A stretch of 64,000 bases of DNA. Origin: Diabrotica undecimpunctata. Its lineage: Eukaryota; Arthropoda; Insecta; Coleoptera; Chrysomelidae. The notes beneath the pieces are model-generated. The model was not told the origin of the DNA. It saw only the letters and a program-made list of their open reading frames with translations, and did no database searches. This document shows, in pieces, positions 1-12,582 of this stretch. Position numbers and translations under genes: made by a program. The stretch is from the NCBI RefSeq assembly GCF_040954645.1, contig NC_092808.1:17985383-18049382 (forward strand), in the 5' to 3' direction. Position 1 is the first letter of the stretch, and the number at the start of each line of letters is the position of its first letter.

Positions 1-1392
1 ATCCATAAACTAATCGGCCGCATATGGACACTAGAAGTCATCCCAGAAGATTGGAAAGTAGGAATCATACGTCCTATGTACAAAGTGGGAGACAAACGAC
101 TCTGCAAAACTTATAGTGGCATAACAGTTTTAAATGTCATCTACAAGATATTATCAGGAATTATATATAGCCGCCTGGAATCGTTTTCGGAGGAGATTAT
201 TGGTGAATACCAATGTGGCTTCAGACCAAAGAGGTCAACTATAGACCAAATACATATGTTAAGAGGTATACATGAAAAATGTGTTGAATATAACATACCT
301 ATTTACAACTTGTATATCAATTTCAAACAGGCGTTTGATGGAGTAGATCGACAAAAGATGTTAAAGCAACTATCTATGTTAGGGATACCCAATAAGTTGG
401 TTAAACTTATACAAATGACTCTGGAGGGTTCCAAAGCTATGGTGAGAATAGATGGAGATATGACGCAGGCCTTTGATATTGAAAATGGAGTTAGACAAGG
501 GGATGCCTTATCAACAACACTTTTTAATCTAACTTTAGAAGCTGTTGTTAGAAAACTGGATATAAACGGCTGTATTAATACAAGATCTATGCAAATATGC
601 GCATATGCGGATGATGTTGCCATAATAAGCCGCAACAAAAGGGTATTAAGCGAAAAAGTTATAGAACTGAAACGAGAAGCTGCTACGTTTGGTATATATA
701 TAAATGAAAGCAAAACAAAATATATGGAGTGCACAAAATCGAATGAACATAAGAATCTGAAGGTAGACAACCATACCTACAAATATGCCTCCACTTTTCC
801 CTACCTAGGCTCAATAATAAATGACAACAACAACATCAGTCAAGAAATACAAGCACGGATTCTTAGCGGTAATAAGTGCTTTTATGCATACAAAGACTTA
901 ATGAAAAGTAAGTTACTGAATCGTGAGTCTAAGCTGAGAATCTACAAAACAGTAATTAGACCAGTGGTCACATATGGATGTGAAACGTGGACCCTCTCAA
1001 CCACTGATGAAAATCAACTGAGAATATTTGAGCGCAAAATACTAAGGAAGATATTTGGACCAACCCAATGCAGCGATAGTTCGTGGAGAATTAAAATGAA
1101 CCACGAGCTGGATGAACTAATGCAGAGCGCAGATATTGTCAGATTTGTAAAGTCACAAAGACTAAACTGGCTTGGTCACCTAGAAAGAATGCCAGATAAT
1201 CGAGCTGTAAAAGTAGTCCAGAGATGGAAGCCCCAAGGAAACAGAACAAGAGGAAGGCCCCGTAAAAGATGGATAGACGACGTAGAGAGGGATCTTAAAA
1301 CCATGAACATCAGGCAGTGGCCAAGGAAAGTACCCGACAGGGCAGAATGGAAGAACATTGTTAAGCAGGCCAAGACTCACAAAGGGTTGTAG
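1..1392 (+). CDS. RTE-like LINE reverse transcriptase, 3' part, open frame entering from window edge
   Basis: Non-LTR retrotransposon polymerase that copies its RNA at a nicked target. The frame is open from base 1, so the start lies outside the window; the first ATG at base 76 is internal, because the codons before it read as RT sequence (PEDWKVGIIRPMYK). RT motifs follow in order: GFRPKRSTIDQ near 230, FKQAFDGVDR near 330, GVRQGDALS near 490, and the catalytic YADD at 604-615. The tail carries the LINE C-terminal signature ERKILRKIFGP, WLGHLERMP and RGRPRKRW. The ORF has no internal stop and ends in TAG. It is followed by a (GAA)n-like run at 1399-1414, the usual 3' end of these copies. A recent, 5'-truncated or window-truncated copy; clade call RTE-like is from motif flavour, not phylogeny. 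Confidence 0.88.
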   Translation: MHKLIGRIWTLEVIPEDWKVGIIRPMYKVGDKRLCKTYSGITVLNVIYKILSGIIYSRLESFSEEIIGEYQCGFRPKRSTIDQIHMLRGIHEKCVEYNIPIYNLYINFKQAFDGVDRQKMLKQLSMLGIPNKLVKLIQMTLEGSKAMVRIDGDMTQAFDIENGVRQGDALSTTLFNLTLEAVVRKLDINGCINTRSMQICAYADDVAIISRNKRVLSEKVIELKREAATFGIYINESKTKYMECTKSNEHKNLKVDNHTYKYASTFPYLGSIINDNNNISQEIQARILSGNKCFYAYKDLMKSKLLNRESKLRIYKTVIRPVVTYGCETWTLSTTDENQLRIFERKILRKIFGPTQCSDSSWRIKMNHELDELMQSADIVRFVKSQRLNWLGHLERMPDNRAVKVVQRWKPQGNRTRGRPRKRWIDDVERDLKTMNIRQWPRKVPDRAEWKNIVKQAKTHKGL

Positions 1393-1407
1393 CGCCATTA
1401 GAAGAAG

Positions 1408-2545
1408 AAGAAGAGGTATTGTTTCAGAAATGTAGAGATGTCAGCTGTAATGTTTTTTCATGCCTGATTGACTACAAGAAGGCTTTCGATAGAGTCAGGC
1501 ATGAACAAATGATGGAAGTGCTGAAGAGGACAGGGACTGACGGAAAAGAACTAAAAATAATAGCCAACCTGTATTGGAATCAATCAGCGGTGCTCCGAAA
1601 ATATGGAGAATATAGAGATCAGGTCAAAATCTTAAGGGGATTAAGACAGGAGTGGATAATTTTACCACTTATATTCAATCTGTATTCGGAGCACATTTTT
1701 GAAAAGGTTCTAAAAGATATTGATGAAGGCATCTCAATAAATGGAGTCAAGCTCAATAACCTGCGGTATGCAGATGATACAATAGTGTTTTCCAATACCA
1801 TAGAAGAGCTACAAAACTTTATGAACAAAATAACGGACACAAGTAGAACATAGGGACTAGATATAAACACCAGCAAAACCAAGCTAATGATCATCATCAA
1901 GGAAAACATAACTCGAGCAAATCTGTATGTGAACCAAATGAGAATTGAACGTGTCTCACAGTTCAACTACTTGGAAAGTATAATCAATGAATCGTGGGAC
2001 AATACCCAAGAGATTAAATGTCGTATCGGAAAGGTAAAAAGTGCATTCTTGACTATGAGCTCTGTGTTCAAGAGCCATGACCTCACCCTAATAACAAAAA
2101 TAAGGCTCCTTAAATGTTACGTGTACTCAGTGCTTCTGTACAGAGTAAAAAACGTGGATATAGAAGACGGAAACTATCAAAACTTCAGGATTTTGAGCTA
2201 TGGTTATAGAGAAGGATCCTGAAGATACTATGGACAGACAAAGTTACCAATGAAGAAGTACTACGGAGGATGAACACAACCGCGGATTTGGTCAAAATCG
2301 TGAAGGGCCATAAGCTGCAGTACTTGGGACATATAATGAAAAATTAAGACATATATGAGCTACTCCAATGCATTTTGCAAGGTAAAATTAAAGGAAAAAT
2401 GGCCCCAGGATGAAGAAGAATATCCTGGCTTGCTAACCTGAGAGCATGGTATAGAAAGACCTCAACACAGCTATTCCGTATAGCAACCAACAAAGACATC
2501 ATAGCCAGAATGATCGCCAACTTTCGGAACGAACAAGTACCCTAA
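1408..2545 (+). pseudogene. Decayed LINE reverse transcriptase, second RTE-like family
   Basis: A separate LINE lying directly downstream of the first copy's 3' tail and in the same orientation. It reads FSCLIDYKKAFDRVRHEQM, then LRYADDTIVF with YADD at 1767-1778, then the C-terminal part with KLQYLGHIM and SWLANLRAWY near 2310-2450. The frame is broken by a TAG at 1851-1853, a stop near 2220 and further stops or shifts around 2345 and 2413. The opening RT part and the endonuclease are missing, so it is 5' truncated. It resembles the minus-strand copy at 23970-25520 in motif spacing and C-terminus. A dead copy. Confidence 0.8.
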
Positions 2546-2868
2546 GAAGAAGACTCTTCATTAAGGCTTAAGAGAAGATGGCATAGTTTGTCCGATTCAT
2601 CTACCCTACTAAATACACCTTCCAGTTCTCTTATAATTCTGTCAAAATTCATAAAATGGTGTTCCAGCTTTTAAAGTCAACAACCTCTTTTTTAATGTAA
2701 GCATCATTTTTTATAATGTTTAAACGCTTATCTGTAAATATTTTAATTACTAATAAAATACTTTCTCTTCATTTAATTAGGTCTTAATAACAATTTTCCG
2801 TTCCCTGCGAGAACGGGAAATTGTTGACCTCAAAATCATCCTTGCAACTTATCACTTTTACCTGATTT
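2546..2868. other. No gene seen; AT-rich spacer with a small hairpin
   Basis: No coding signal is visible. A short imperfect inverted repeat sits at about 2789-2823 (CAATTTTCCGTTCC against AGAACGGGAAATTG, two mismatches, short loop). Confidence 0.4.
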
Positions 2869-3650
2869 TTACTACTACTACTACTACTACTAAGGATTTC
2901 CACAGTTTTCACTGTCTTCCTTCACTCAACCGTTTTCTCCAATTTTTCCTGTCATTCCAGTCTCCATCTCGCAGGGTTCTTTTCTCCATAGCCTCGTCGA
3001 TTTCATCTCTGAATGACCTTCGGGGTCTTCCTCTCTTTCTTCTTCCAATCGGGCTCCATTCTGTGATTTTGTTTATCCAGCGTCCTCTGTCCGCTCTTCT
3101 GACGTGGCCGTACCAGGATAGTCTCTTCTCCTCTATATAGTCGATTATGTCTGATTGCACTCCCATTCTCCGCTTAATCTCTGCGTTTTCAATTCTGTCT
3201 CTTTTTGTAAGTCTACAGCTTCTCCTCAGGAACTCCATTTCTACTGCTCTTATTCTACCTCTATTTCTCTTGTTTATTGTCCAGTTTTCGGACCCATATG
3301 TCAGGATACTTCTTGTCAGGGTATTATATATTCTCTTTTTTGTCTTTATCGTAATGTTCTTATCCCACAACACTGAGTTTAGTTGTCTTATACAGTTTCT
3401 TGTTTGTCTCAGTCTGTTGTTTATATCTTCTTCTGTTGTTCCCTGGTTCGATATTATGATTCCTAAATACTTGAATTTATCTGTTCCATTTATTTGTCTT
3501 CCCTCGTCTATCTCTAGGTTTCTCATATTCTTGTTTTCTGTTGTTAGGTATTCGGTTTTCTCTAAGTTTATTTCCATTCCGTTGTTTTTATATTCTTCTT
3601 CTAGTTTTCTGAGCATAAAGCTGAGATCTTCTTCATCTTCATTTTTACTC
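2869..3650 (-). pseudogene. 5'-truncated LINE fragment, RT thumb and C-terminus only
   Basis: The open frame at 2909-3616 on the minus strand begins just after where the catalytic FADD box would be (EEDLSFMLRKLEEEY) and runs through FKYLGIIISNQGTTEED, ILTYGSENW, LSWYGHVRRAD and KRGRPRRSF to its own stop. It is intact over its length but lacks the endonuclease and the catalytic half, which is typical of incomplete target-primed insertion. An in-frame TAG lies at about 3652, where the LINE sequence ends. The 3' end is marked by a (TAG)n run, seen as (CTA)n at 2872-2892 on the plus strand. Same family as the copies at 3992, 10460 and 28401. Confidence 0.85.
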
Positions 3651-3991
3651 TAGCTATTTATCAAAAAGTCTTGTAGGCCCATTGAATATTTAATTTAGAA
3701 ATGACCATGGATATAATAAACTGACTGAAATAAACGCATTATCAACATGCTACATTTTTATCTGCATTCTCATTACTTCCCTTATAAAACATGACGTTGC
3801 ATAACTCATAATTAAACAATAGCCTAACCTATACTTAACAAGCTTTGTCCTGCTATGTATTTGCTAGTATTTTTGTTAATTGTTTTAGCACACTACGAAG
3901 TATTGTTACGCCTACGAATTTTGAGCCTTTGGTATACGTACGCTAGTATGTCATTGGTCATTGCATAATTAAGCATTTTATTTGGAATATT
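3651..3991. other. No gene seen between two LINE copies
   Basis: AT-rich sequence with stops in all frames; no repeat or motif recognised. Confidence 0.4.
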
Positions 3992-5959
3992 ACAGCCGAA
4001 AAAGAATATCAAGATATAAAAAATTGCATTCATCAGGCGGCCAAAGAGGCATTGGGGTACGAAGAAGCTGGCAAAAGAAAAAATCCTGAGTGGTGGAACG
4101 AAGAAGTAGGAAAATTAATTAAAGACAAAAAAAAAGCTTATCAAACATGGCTATCCACGAAAGACTCAGAAGACCGCAGAATTTACAGCAGACTCAACAG
4201 GGAAGCAAAGAAGGAAGTCACTAAAAGAAAAAACGAAATGTGGGAAGAGAAATGCGAAGAGATGGACCGATGCTTAGGAGGAACCAAAGTGACACAAGCT
4301 TGGAAATTCATAAAAAGTATTAGAAAAGAAAGAAAAGATGAGGGAAATATAAACCTGATTCAAAATAAAAAGTGGGAAAAATATTACGAAACGCTATTAA
4401 CAGAAAGTAGGCACGAATTTATGGAAAGACCTGACCATATCTCAATGACAGAAAACTCAGAGGTGCATAAGATAAACAAAGAAGAACTGAAAAAAGAATT
4501 AAAACAAATGAAAAATGGAAAAACACCCGGGCCTGGAGACACTCCCATCGAGTTGGTGAAACATGGACCGGATGCTCTTTTGGAAAGCTTAGTGAATATT
4601 TTTAATAAATGCTTAATTGAAGGCCAAACGATTCCAGACGATTGGAATTTGGCCAACATTAGCCCCATTTATAAAAAGGGAGACAGAAAAGAATGCGGAA
4701 ATTATAGAGGCATTAGCGTAACTAGCTCGCTGGGAAGGTTATATGGTCGTATATTGAAAAGAAGAATAGAAGAGGAGTATAAAGAAATTGAAGAACAAAG
4801 CTGCTTCAGAGCAGGAAGATCGTGCGTGGACAACACATTTACCCTTCAACAAGTAATTGAAAAACGAACAGCTCGAAACCTCCCTACGCATCTGATATTT
4901 ATAGATCTGGAGAAGGCTTATGATACAGTTCCTTTAAAACTCTTATTTAGTGTCTTGACGAAAACGGACCTTAGTAAAACATATCTAAAAGCAATACTGA
5001 ACATCTATAAATGTCCTCAAAGCACTGTAAAAACAGGAAATACTTTCTCAAGGGTATTTACAGTAACGAAAGGCTTGAGACAAGGATGTTGTCTTTCCCC
5101 CACCCTATTCAAAATATATATCCAAGAAGCACTGCACCAGTGGAGACAAAAATGTGCGGGAATGGGGTTGAAGCTTAACAACCATTATCTGACAACGCTG
5201 TTCTTTGCAGATGATCAAGTACTAATTGCAAGCTGTGAAGAAGATGCAGATTATATGCTTAGAAAGCTCAAAGATGAATACGAAAAATGGGGGATGAGTA
5301 TGAATATGTCTAAAACAGAATATATGCGAATAGGCAGTGAAGACGAAGACCCGGATTTGGAAATTAGACAAATGAAAAGGTGCTACGAATACAAATATTT
5401 GGGAAGTATTATCTGCAGTAAAGGAACAACGGAACGAGATATAGACTATAGAGTGCAACAAGGCAGGAAGAGTGTTCAAATTCTGAATTCGATACTTTGG
5501 TCCAACAAAGCTACTATGAGAACTAAAATGACTATCTACAAAGTAATTGTAGAGTCCATTCTTACATATGGAGCAGAATGTTGACAAATGACAGTAAAAG
5601 GAAAGAAAAAAGTGGACACGGTTGAAATGGACTACCTGAGAAGAGCTTGCCGTATATCAAGAGTAGAACTTATACCTAATTCTGAAATTAGAAGAAAAAC
5701 AGATAGAGTACATACAACTTCTGAGAGAATAGAAACTAGACAGTTAATATGGTATGGACACGTACAGAGGATGGACGACAACAGATGGCCAAAAAGAGCT
5801 ATGGAATACAATCCAAGTAATAGAAGGAAACGAGGAAGACCAGCCAAGTCTTGGATACAAGGTGTTATGGAAACCATGAAAGACAGAGCCATTGATGAAG
5901 ACACCTGGAGAGATAGAAAAAGATGGCGATCGAAATGCAGGAAGCGGCAGAAGCTGTAG
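3992..5959 (+). pseudogene. LINE reverse transcriptase frame interrupted by a single TGA
   Basis: About 655 codons in one frame, stopped only by the TGA at 5582-5584. Relatives in this window have a Trp codon at or near this position (GSENWTINK in the 2909-3616 copy), so TGG to TGA is the simplest change. All RT catalytic motifs lie upstream of the stop. The endonuclease domain is absent. Non-functional as a whole element. Confidence 0.82.
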
Positions 5960-5985
5960 GATCCCCGCTTATAAAAAAAAATATT
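3992..5985 (+). mobile_element. RTE-like LINE, 5'-truncated, RT almost intact with one nonsense codon
   Basis: The longest RTE-like copy here. The frame can be read from about 3992 and starts in the linker between endonuclease and RT (NPEWWNEEVGKLIKDKKKAY). RT motifs follow: PDDWNLANISPIYKKGD, GFRAGRS-like SCFRAGRSCVDN, FIDLEKAYDTVP, GLRQGCCLSPTLFK, and the catalytic box FFADDQVLIA, where the family uses FADD in place of YADD. The C-terminal part is IWYGHVQRMD plus KRGRPAKSW. One in-frame TGA at 5582-5584 splits it at the position where relatives have Trp (YGSE-x-W); the same frame then runs to 5959. No ATG supports the 4052 end as a start; the element is 5' truncated. An A-rich tail at 5972-5983 closes it. 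Confidence 0.88.
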
Positions 5986-7458
<1,473 letters not shown>

Positions 7459-7779
7459 GAATTCTCCACAGATTCGTGACAACATAAACATTTGGCTTGA
7501 ATATAATGACGCAGCTTATATTCTTTGTAAAAAAAATCTTTTATCTTGTTTTAAAAAATATTGCAAACAGTTAACGAGAAACAATAAAATCACTAAGAGT
7601 AAACGGAAACGAGGCGTCAAAATTACAAAGGTTTAAATAATTAAAAGTCATGTGTCTGGTTTATAATTATGCCGGTCACGTGGTATTTTTGGCCAGAAAT
7701 CAGAAAGAAATGATCAGTGTTTGATTCAGACGTTCGCCATCACCATGTTTACAAATTCCTGAAATATTTCTTTATAGGT

Positions 7780-8339
7780 TGCTGCCCCAATCTTCAAATA
7801 ACTTTTCAACCAGAAGACTACACTACTTCCTAAAACTACGCAACTAGCTTCTTTAGGCCTATTTTTTCCCTTCCACTTTTCTTTGTATTGCGAGGCGAAG
7901 TAGATGGTATTTAACTCTTCTAACTATGTGGCCTAAGTATTCACTTTTTCTTCTCTTTATAATGTTTAAGAGCAGTCGGTAAGAACATCTTCATTGGAGG
8001 TGTGCGAGATCCAGGATAGCTTTAGGCTCCTGTGGTATTATTTTAACTCGAATGCTTCCAATTTGTTCAGCATTATGGTTTTTAACGTCCATCTTTTACC
8101 TTAGAATTAAATAGAGTAGTATCTCAGAAGCCTCTCACGAATATATATTGATAGGTTTCTGTAGCACAGGACTGATTTACATGCCATTAAGGCGTTTTGT
8201 AATATTTCAATTTGAAATGTGAATTTTGAGGCCCCTTTGGCAACTTACTTCAGTGACTAGGTTTAATAATGTTTGGTGGTCTTCTAAGTTCTTTGCGAGA
8301 ATGGCTGTATTGTCAGCGTATTGAAAAAACAAGGTGACA
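7780..8339 (-). pseudogene. Heavily decayed LINE RT fragment
   Basis: Reading the minus strand in shifting frames gives LINE-like pieces in the expected order: YADN-type box followed by LAKNLEDHQTLLNL (near 8320-8260), then EQIGSIRVK, then SEYLGHIVRRVKYHLPRLA with QRKVEGK (near 7950-7870). Multiple stops and shifts. It belongs with the 1408 and 23970 type rather than the FADD type. The match is by eye only and the limits are approximate. Confidence 0.6.
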
Positions 8340-9990
8340 AACCGCAGCCTTTTCATCATCATCATCATCATAAGTGGCTCGACAATCCGTTGTGGATCTT
8401 GGCCTGCTCACAAAGAAGTCGCCACTTCTGTCGATTCCTGGCAACTTTTCTCCATCTTCGGACCCTTTGAATCTGTAGGTCTTCTTCCAAATTATCAATC
8501 CATCTCCTTCGTGGTTGTCCACTAGTTTTTGTACTCTCTGGTTTTAAAAATATTGATCTCTTCGTGTATTCATGATCTGACATTTTAACAATGTGTCCAG
8601 CCCATCTAAGTCTCTGTACTTTAACGAATTTCACAATATCTGGATTGGTGTATAACTGATATAGTTCAAAGTTGTATCTTTGATGCTATATCCCATTTTT
8701 ATTTACGGCCCCAACAACCTTTCTAAGAATTTTTCTCTCAAAAATATCAAGACGTCTTTCATCATTTTGAGATAAGGTCCACGTTTCAGCCCCATATATC
8801 AAAACCGGTCTTATTAATGTCTTGTATATATTAAGATTTACTGCACGTTTTATATTTTTATTTTTTAAATATTTCTGGAGACCGTGAACAGTTCTGTTTG
8901 CTATTGCTATGCGTCTTTTATTTCGTCGCTTGTGTTTGTTGCGTTTACTAGCGATCCAAGATATGTGAATTCTGTGACTTGCTCAAAGGTATGGTTGTTA
9001 ATTTGAATTCTCTGTTGGATATTTCGGGGGTTTTTAGAAACCAACATATATTTGGTTTTTTCCTCGTTTACCACAAGTCCTAATTCACTTGCCGCGTCCG
9101 CAAGCCTTGTAAAACACTGCACCATGTCTCTCATACTTCTGCCCACTACAACTATATCGTCAACGAATGCGAGAATTTGCGTCGATCCATTAAAAATAGT
9201 TCCATTTATTCTAATATTTAATTGTCTGATTGCCTTTTCCAAGGCAATATTAAAGAGGAGACACGCCAGCGCGTCCTACTGACTTAGACCATTATTAATG
9301 CCAAAGAACGCAGAGTTTTCTCCTTCAATTCTAACGTATGAGCTTACGTTTTGCATTTTTAGTTGGGTCAACTTAACCAACTTAGGTGGGATCCCCAAGT
9401 CTATCATTGCATTATATAATTCAGTTCTTTTCACACTGTCATAGGCTGCTTTGAAGTGGACGAAGAGATGGTGTGTATCTATGTTATATTCTAGTGACTT
9501 TTCTGGAATCTACCTATGTGCTTGAATTTGATGTGTTTGTTTTATTCTTTGTCTTTCAAACAATACATTGCAAGATTTTATACACAGAATCTAACAGAGT
9601 AATGCCTCTATAGTTCTTACACTCCCGTTGATAACCTTTTTGTGCAACGGACATATTATTTTCTTTAGTCACTCCTCTGGTACCAATTTATTCTGCCATA
9701 TAAGTACTATTAGTTTATGGATTGCTGTAAAAAGTTGATCACCACCTATTTTTATACATTTCCGAACAGATTTTATCGATTCCTGGGGCTTTATTGTCTT
9801 TGAGTTTTAGGATGGCATTCGAAACTTCTTCTCATGTTGGATCTTTACTGTGTAGTTGACGTAGATTTTTTTGACTGTCTATGTTGTAACCTCCTTCAAT
9901 ATCCTTTATATTTAGATGTTTCCCTTTCTTCTGTAATTCCTCTTCATGTGTTCTTACTGTGAAGGCATCTATCCGCGTTGTTTTTTATAG
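8340..9990 (-). pseudogene. Degenerate RTE-like LINE, RT and C-terminus
   Basis: Minus-strand LINE. The C-terminal part (8368-8634) has LRWAGHIVKMSD and QPRRRWIDNLEEDL; the RT core (8907-9242) has AFVDDIVVVGRSM, with FVDD in the catalytic position, and LGLVVNEEKTKYM; decayed sequence with PPKLVKL and an RT fingers region lies at 9243-9990. The 3' end is marked by a run of ATG repeats (CAT repeats at 8357-8371 on the plus strand), the tail shared with the copies ending at 12583, 14981 and 17309. Frames shift several times, so the copy is dead. Confidence 0.8.
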
Positions 9991-10161
9991 ATCCGTTTTC
10001 TCCAGAACCAGATGCTATTAATTATTTGAATTTGTGATTTTATCTTCTTGTTGAATAAGAATTTATTCTTTCTATGTTTCTTTTATTGACTAATCCAATC
10101 AAGATATCCACATTTTTGTCACCGGGATATTTGTCGGCTTTTGTCTATATAAATACCTAGA

Positions 10162-10437
10162 ACAAAAACAACAGATGCCATCGAAAAAATTGCGTCGCTA
10201 AAATGGAATTGGTCAGGACACGTCACCAGATTGTCAAATAACCGATGGACAAAACGTATTTTAGAGTGGAGACCAAGACAAGAAGCAATACGGAGAAGAG
10301 GACGCCCACCAACTAGATGGACTGATGACCTGAAACGTGTTAGCAATAACTCGATGCAAGCCGCACAAGACAGAGACAGATGGAAAGAACTGAGGGAGAC
10401 ATATGTCCAGCAGTGGACGCATACAAGTTGATGGTGA
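10162..10437 (+). pseudogene. LINE 3' tip, C-terminal fragment
   Basis: An open frame from about 10162 to 10431 reads LKWNWSGHVTRLSNNRW, then RRRGRPPTRWTDDL and DRDRWKELRETYVQQW. This is the C-terminal signature of RTE-like polymerases with everything upstream missing. It is followed by a GATGGTGATGAT tail. A severely 5'-truncated insertion, probably of the same family as the LINE nested at 15495-16591, whose tail also ends in GEAYVQR-like sequence. Confidence 0.78.
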
Positions 10438-10459
10438 TGATAAACCTCTGCTTTGACTA

Positions 10460-11496
10460 TGCATAGAGAAGTTTTCTTTTCTCTGGTCTTGTAATAATTC
10501 ATCTACATGCTTCTCTCTTCTCTACTCTCTCCAGCTTCTTCTCGGCCTTCCTCTTTTTCTTCTTCCTTGTGGTGTCCACGTCAAAATCTGTTTCGGAATC
10601 CTGTCATCTGGCATTCTCTGTACATGGCCGTACCATATTAACTCCTTTGTTTTTATGTCATCAACTATTGTATGCTTGACTCCCATCATTTCTCGTATTC
10701 TCTTATTTGGTATCGGATCTCTTCTTGATTTGCCTGCTGCTCTTCTCCAGAAGTCCATTTCTGTTGCTAGTAAAAGTTTCTCTGTTCTTTGTTTCATTGG
10801 CCAAACTTCACTGCCATATGTGATTACACTTTTAAGTATGGTGTTGTATATGGGTTGTTTGTTCGCTTTAGATATTGTTTGGTCCCACAGAATGCCGTTC
10901 ATCATGGATATGGCTTTTCTACCCTATATGTTTCTGTCCTTTATAGCAGCATCGAGTGTTCCATCTTGAGTTATCTTCATACCCAGGTACTTGTATTCAT
11001 CACAGTGTCTAATTTCTACCCCATCGTCTAATATAATGGACTGCTTTGTCCCTCCAATACACATGGTTTCAGTTTTCTTAATGTTGACTTCGAAACCCCA
11101 TTTGTTATATTCTTCTATTAGCTTCCGAGTCACGTAACTCAAGTCGTCATGATCCTGAGCAATCAGTATTTGGTCATCAGCGAAACATAAGGTGTACAGT
11201 GTAGTCTCGTCGTTGAGAGGGATTCCCATGCCATTACATTTTCTTTTCCACAGCTTGAGTGCTTGTTCCAGATAAATTTTGAAAAGAGTAGGCGAAATAC
11301 AGCAACCCTGCTTTAGTCCTTTCGTGACCTTAAATCCCTCAGATATCCTTGATCCAGTTTTAATTGTTGCAGTCGTTCCATTATACAGACTTTGGACTGC
11401 TTTGATAAGACCATGCTTAATCTTGGTTTACTGTAGGGTTGACCATAGTTTACTGAGGGGTACACTGTCATATGCTTTTTGTAAGTCTATGTACAC

Positions 11497-11500
<4 letters not shown>
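10460..11500 (-). pseudogene. RTE-like LINE, RT half, two in-frame stops
   Basis: On the minus strand one frame carries DLQKAYDSVPLSKLW (about 11490), KGLKQGCCISPTLFK (about 11320), LCFADDQILIAQD (about 11180), YKYLGMKITQDGT, then ELIWYGHVQRMPDDR and KRGRPRRSW (about 10550). The frame is preserved but holds a TAA near 11430 and a TAG at 10921-10923, where relatives have Gln or Lys (so CAG/AAG to TAG). Its 5' end abuts the (TA)n run at 11502. Same FADD family as 3992-5985 and 28401-29620. Confidence 0.85.

Positions 11501-11501
<1 letters not shown>

Positions 11502-11576
<75 letters not shown>
11502..11576. repeat. (TA)n microsatellite, about 75 bp
   Basis: Pure TA dinucleotides. It lies exactly at the 5' end of the LINE fragment to its left, so it may be the insertion target or a later expansion. 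Confidence 0.97.
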
Positions 11577-11577
<1 letters not shown>

Positions 11578-12582
11578 AGTTCTTTTATTATTTATCTGCA
11601 CTGCTGTGTTTGTCTATAATATAAATTTAAAATGATATTAATATAACTTTAGTATAGATTTTTTGTAATAACGTGTTCGTGACGAACTTTATCTAGAGTT
11701 TTATTACATTTAATTACAATGTTACAAAGTATTTCTCAGTCGACCTTAATTTACATAAAGCGCTTCTTTCGTATATACCCCAAAATTCTAAATCACCACT
11801 ACCCTAAATTTGTTTGTAAGGAAACTTTTACTTGATAAATAAAACAATTTCAAACTGCGCGAGTATCTTTTCAAATATTTATTTTAAAACTTCGCTTTCG
11901 TCAGTAAGATCTAATATTTAAACTTTTAGCGCATGAGCTAAAGATATTATCGGCGTCTGATGCCGAAAGGTCCTATTTTTCTGTTGCGCCTTTCCGGTAC
12001 GCCGCCGTATTTCTCATTATTCGCCACTCTCTGCCAACAAACACCACCTGGTACAAACCTTATAATCCTGAGCGGTAAGTAGCGAAATCGCTAGGATTTT
12101 CTATTAGATTCTAATATCGGGGTATTTCAATAAATACTTATTAGGTTCAAATGCTCGATACTCTTTAGTTGTTATTACCGTCGTCATTCTCGTAATATAT
12201 CCTAGGCCGAGTGTGGTGATCTTCTTGAAAGTTTTCTATGACTTTTTTTTGGTAGTCTTGGTTTTTTAAAATGGAACAACCAGTCATTTTTGCATCCTTA
12301 TTTACCCTATATATTACCTTGAGCTTTGGCCTACGACACTTCCTATTGCTCCAAGTTAGCTTTTATACTATTTTGACTGTGTTCCTCCTTCTAGGTACCA
12401 TCTCTTTTGAGCTAGCCAATTATTACGGCAAGTTCATTTCTTCTGTTTCTTTGTTTATTCTTTATTGTCTCTAAGCCACGATTTCATTGTCTGAATATGT
12501 ATTTCTCCCATTTTTTCAACGGGATTTTACAATAATTACTCCTCCCAGTAATTATTGTAAGATTTGAATTGGTGTGTCTTGG
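11577..12582. other. No gene recognised
   Basis: AT-rich, stop-dense. A GC-rich patch at about 11945-12075 and an open stretch at 12271-12474 on the plus strand show no family signature; the latter may be antisense of decayed TE sequence. Confidence 0.3.

Noticed and set aside
303..770. 155-codon minus-strand frame
   Set aside because: Shadow of the LINE RT on the plus strand; no motif.
3147..3653. 168-codon hydrophobic plus-strand frame
   Set aside because: Antisense of the LINE C-terminus at 2909-3616.
11279..11635. 118-codon plus-strand frame
   Set aside because: Antisense of the minus-strand LINE plus the TA repeat.
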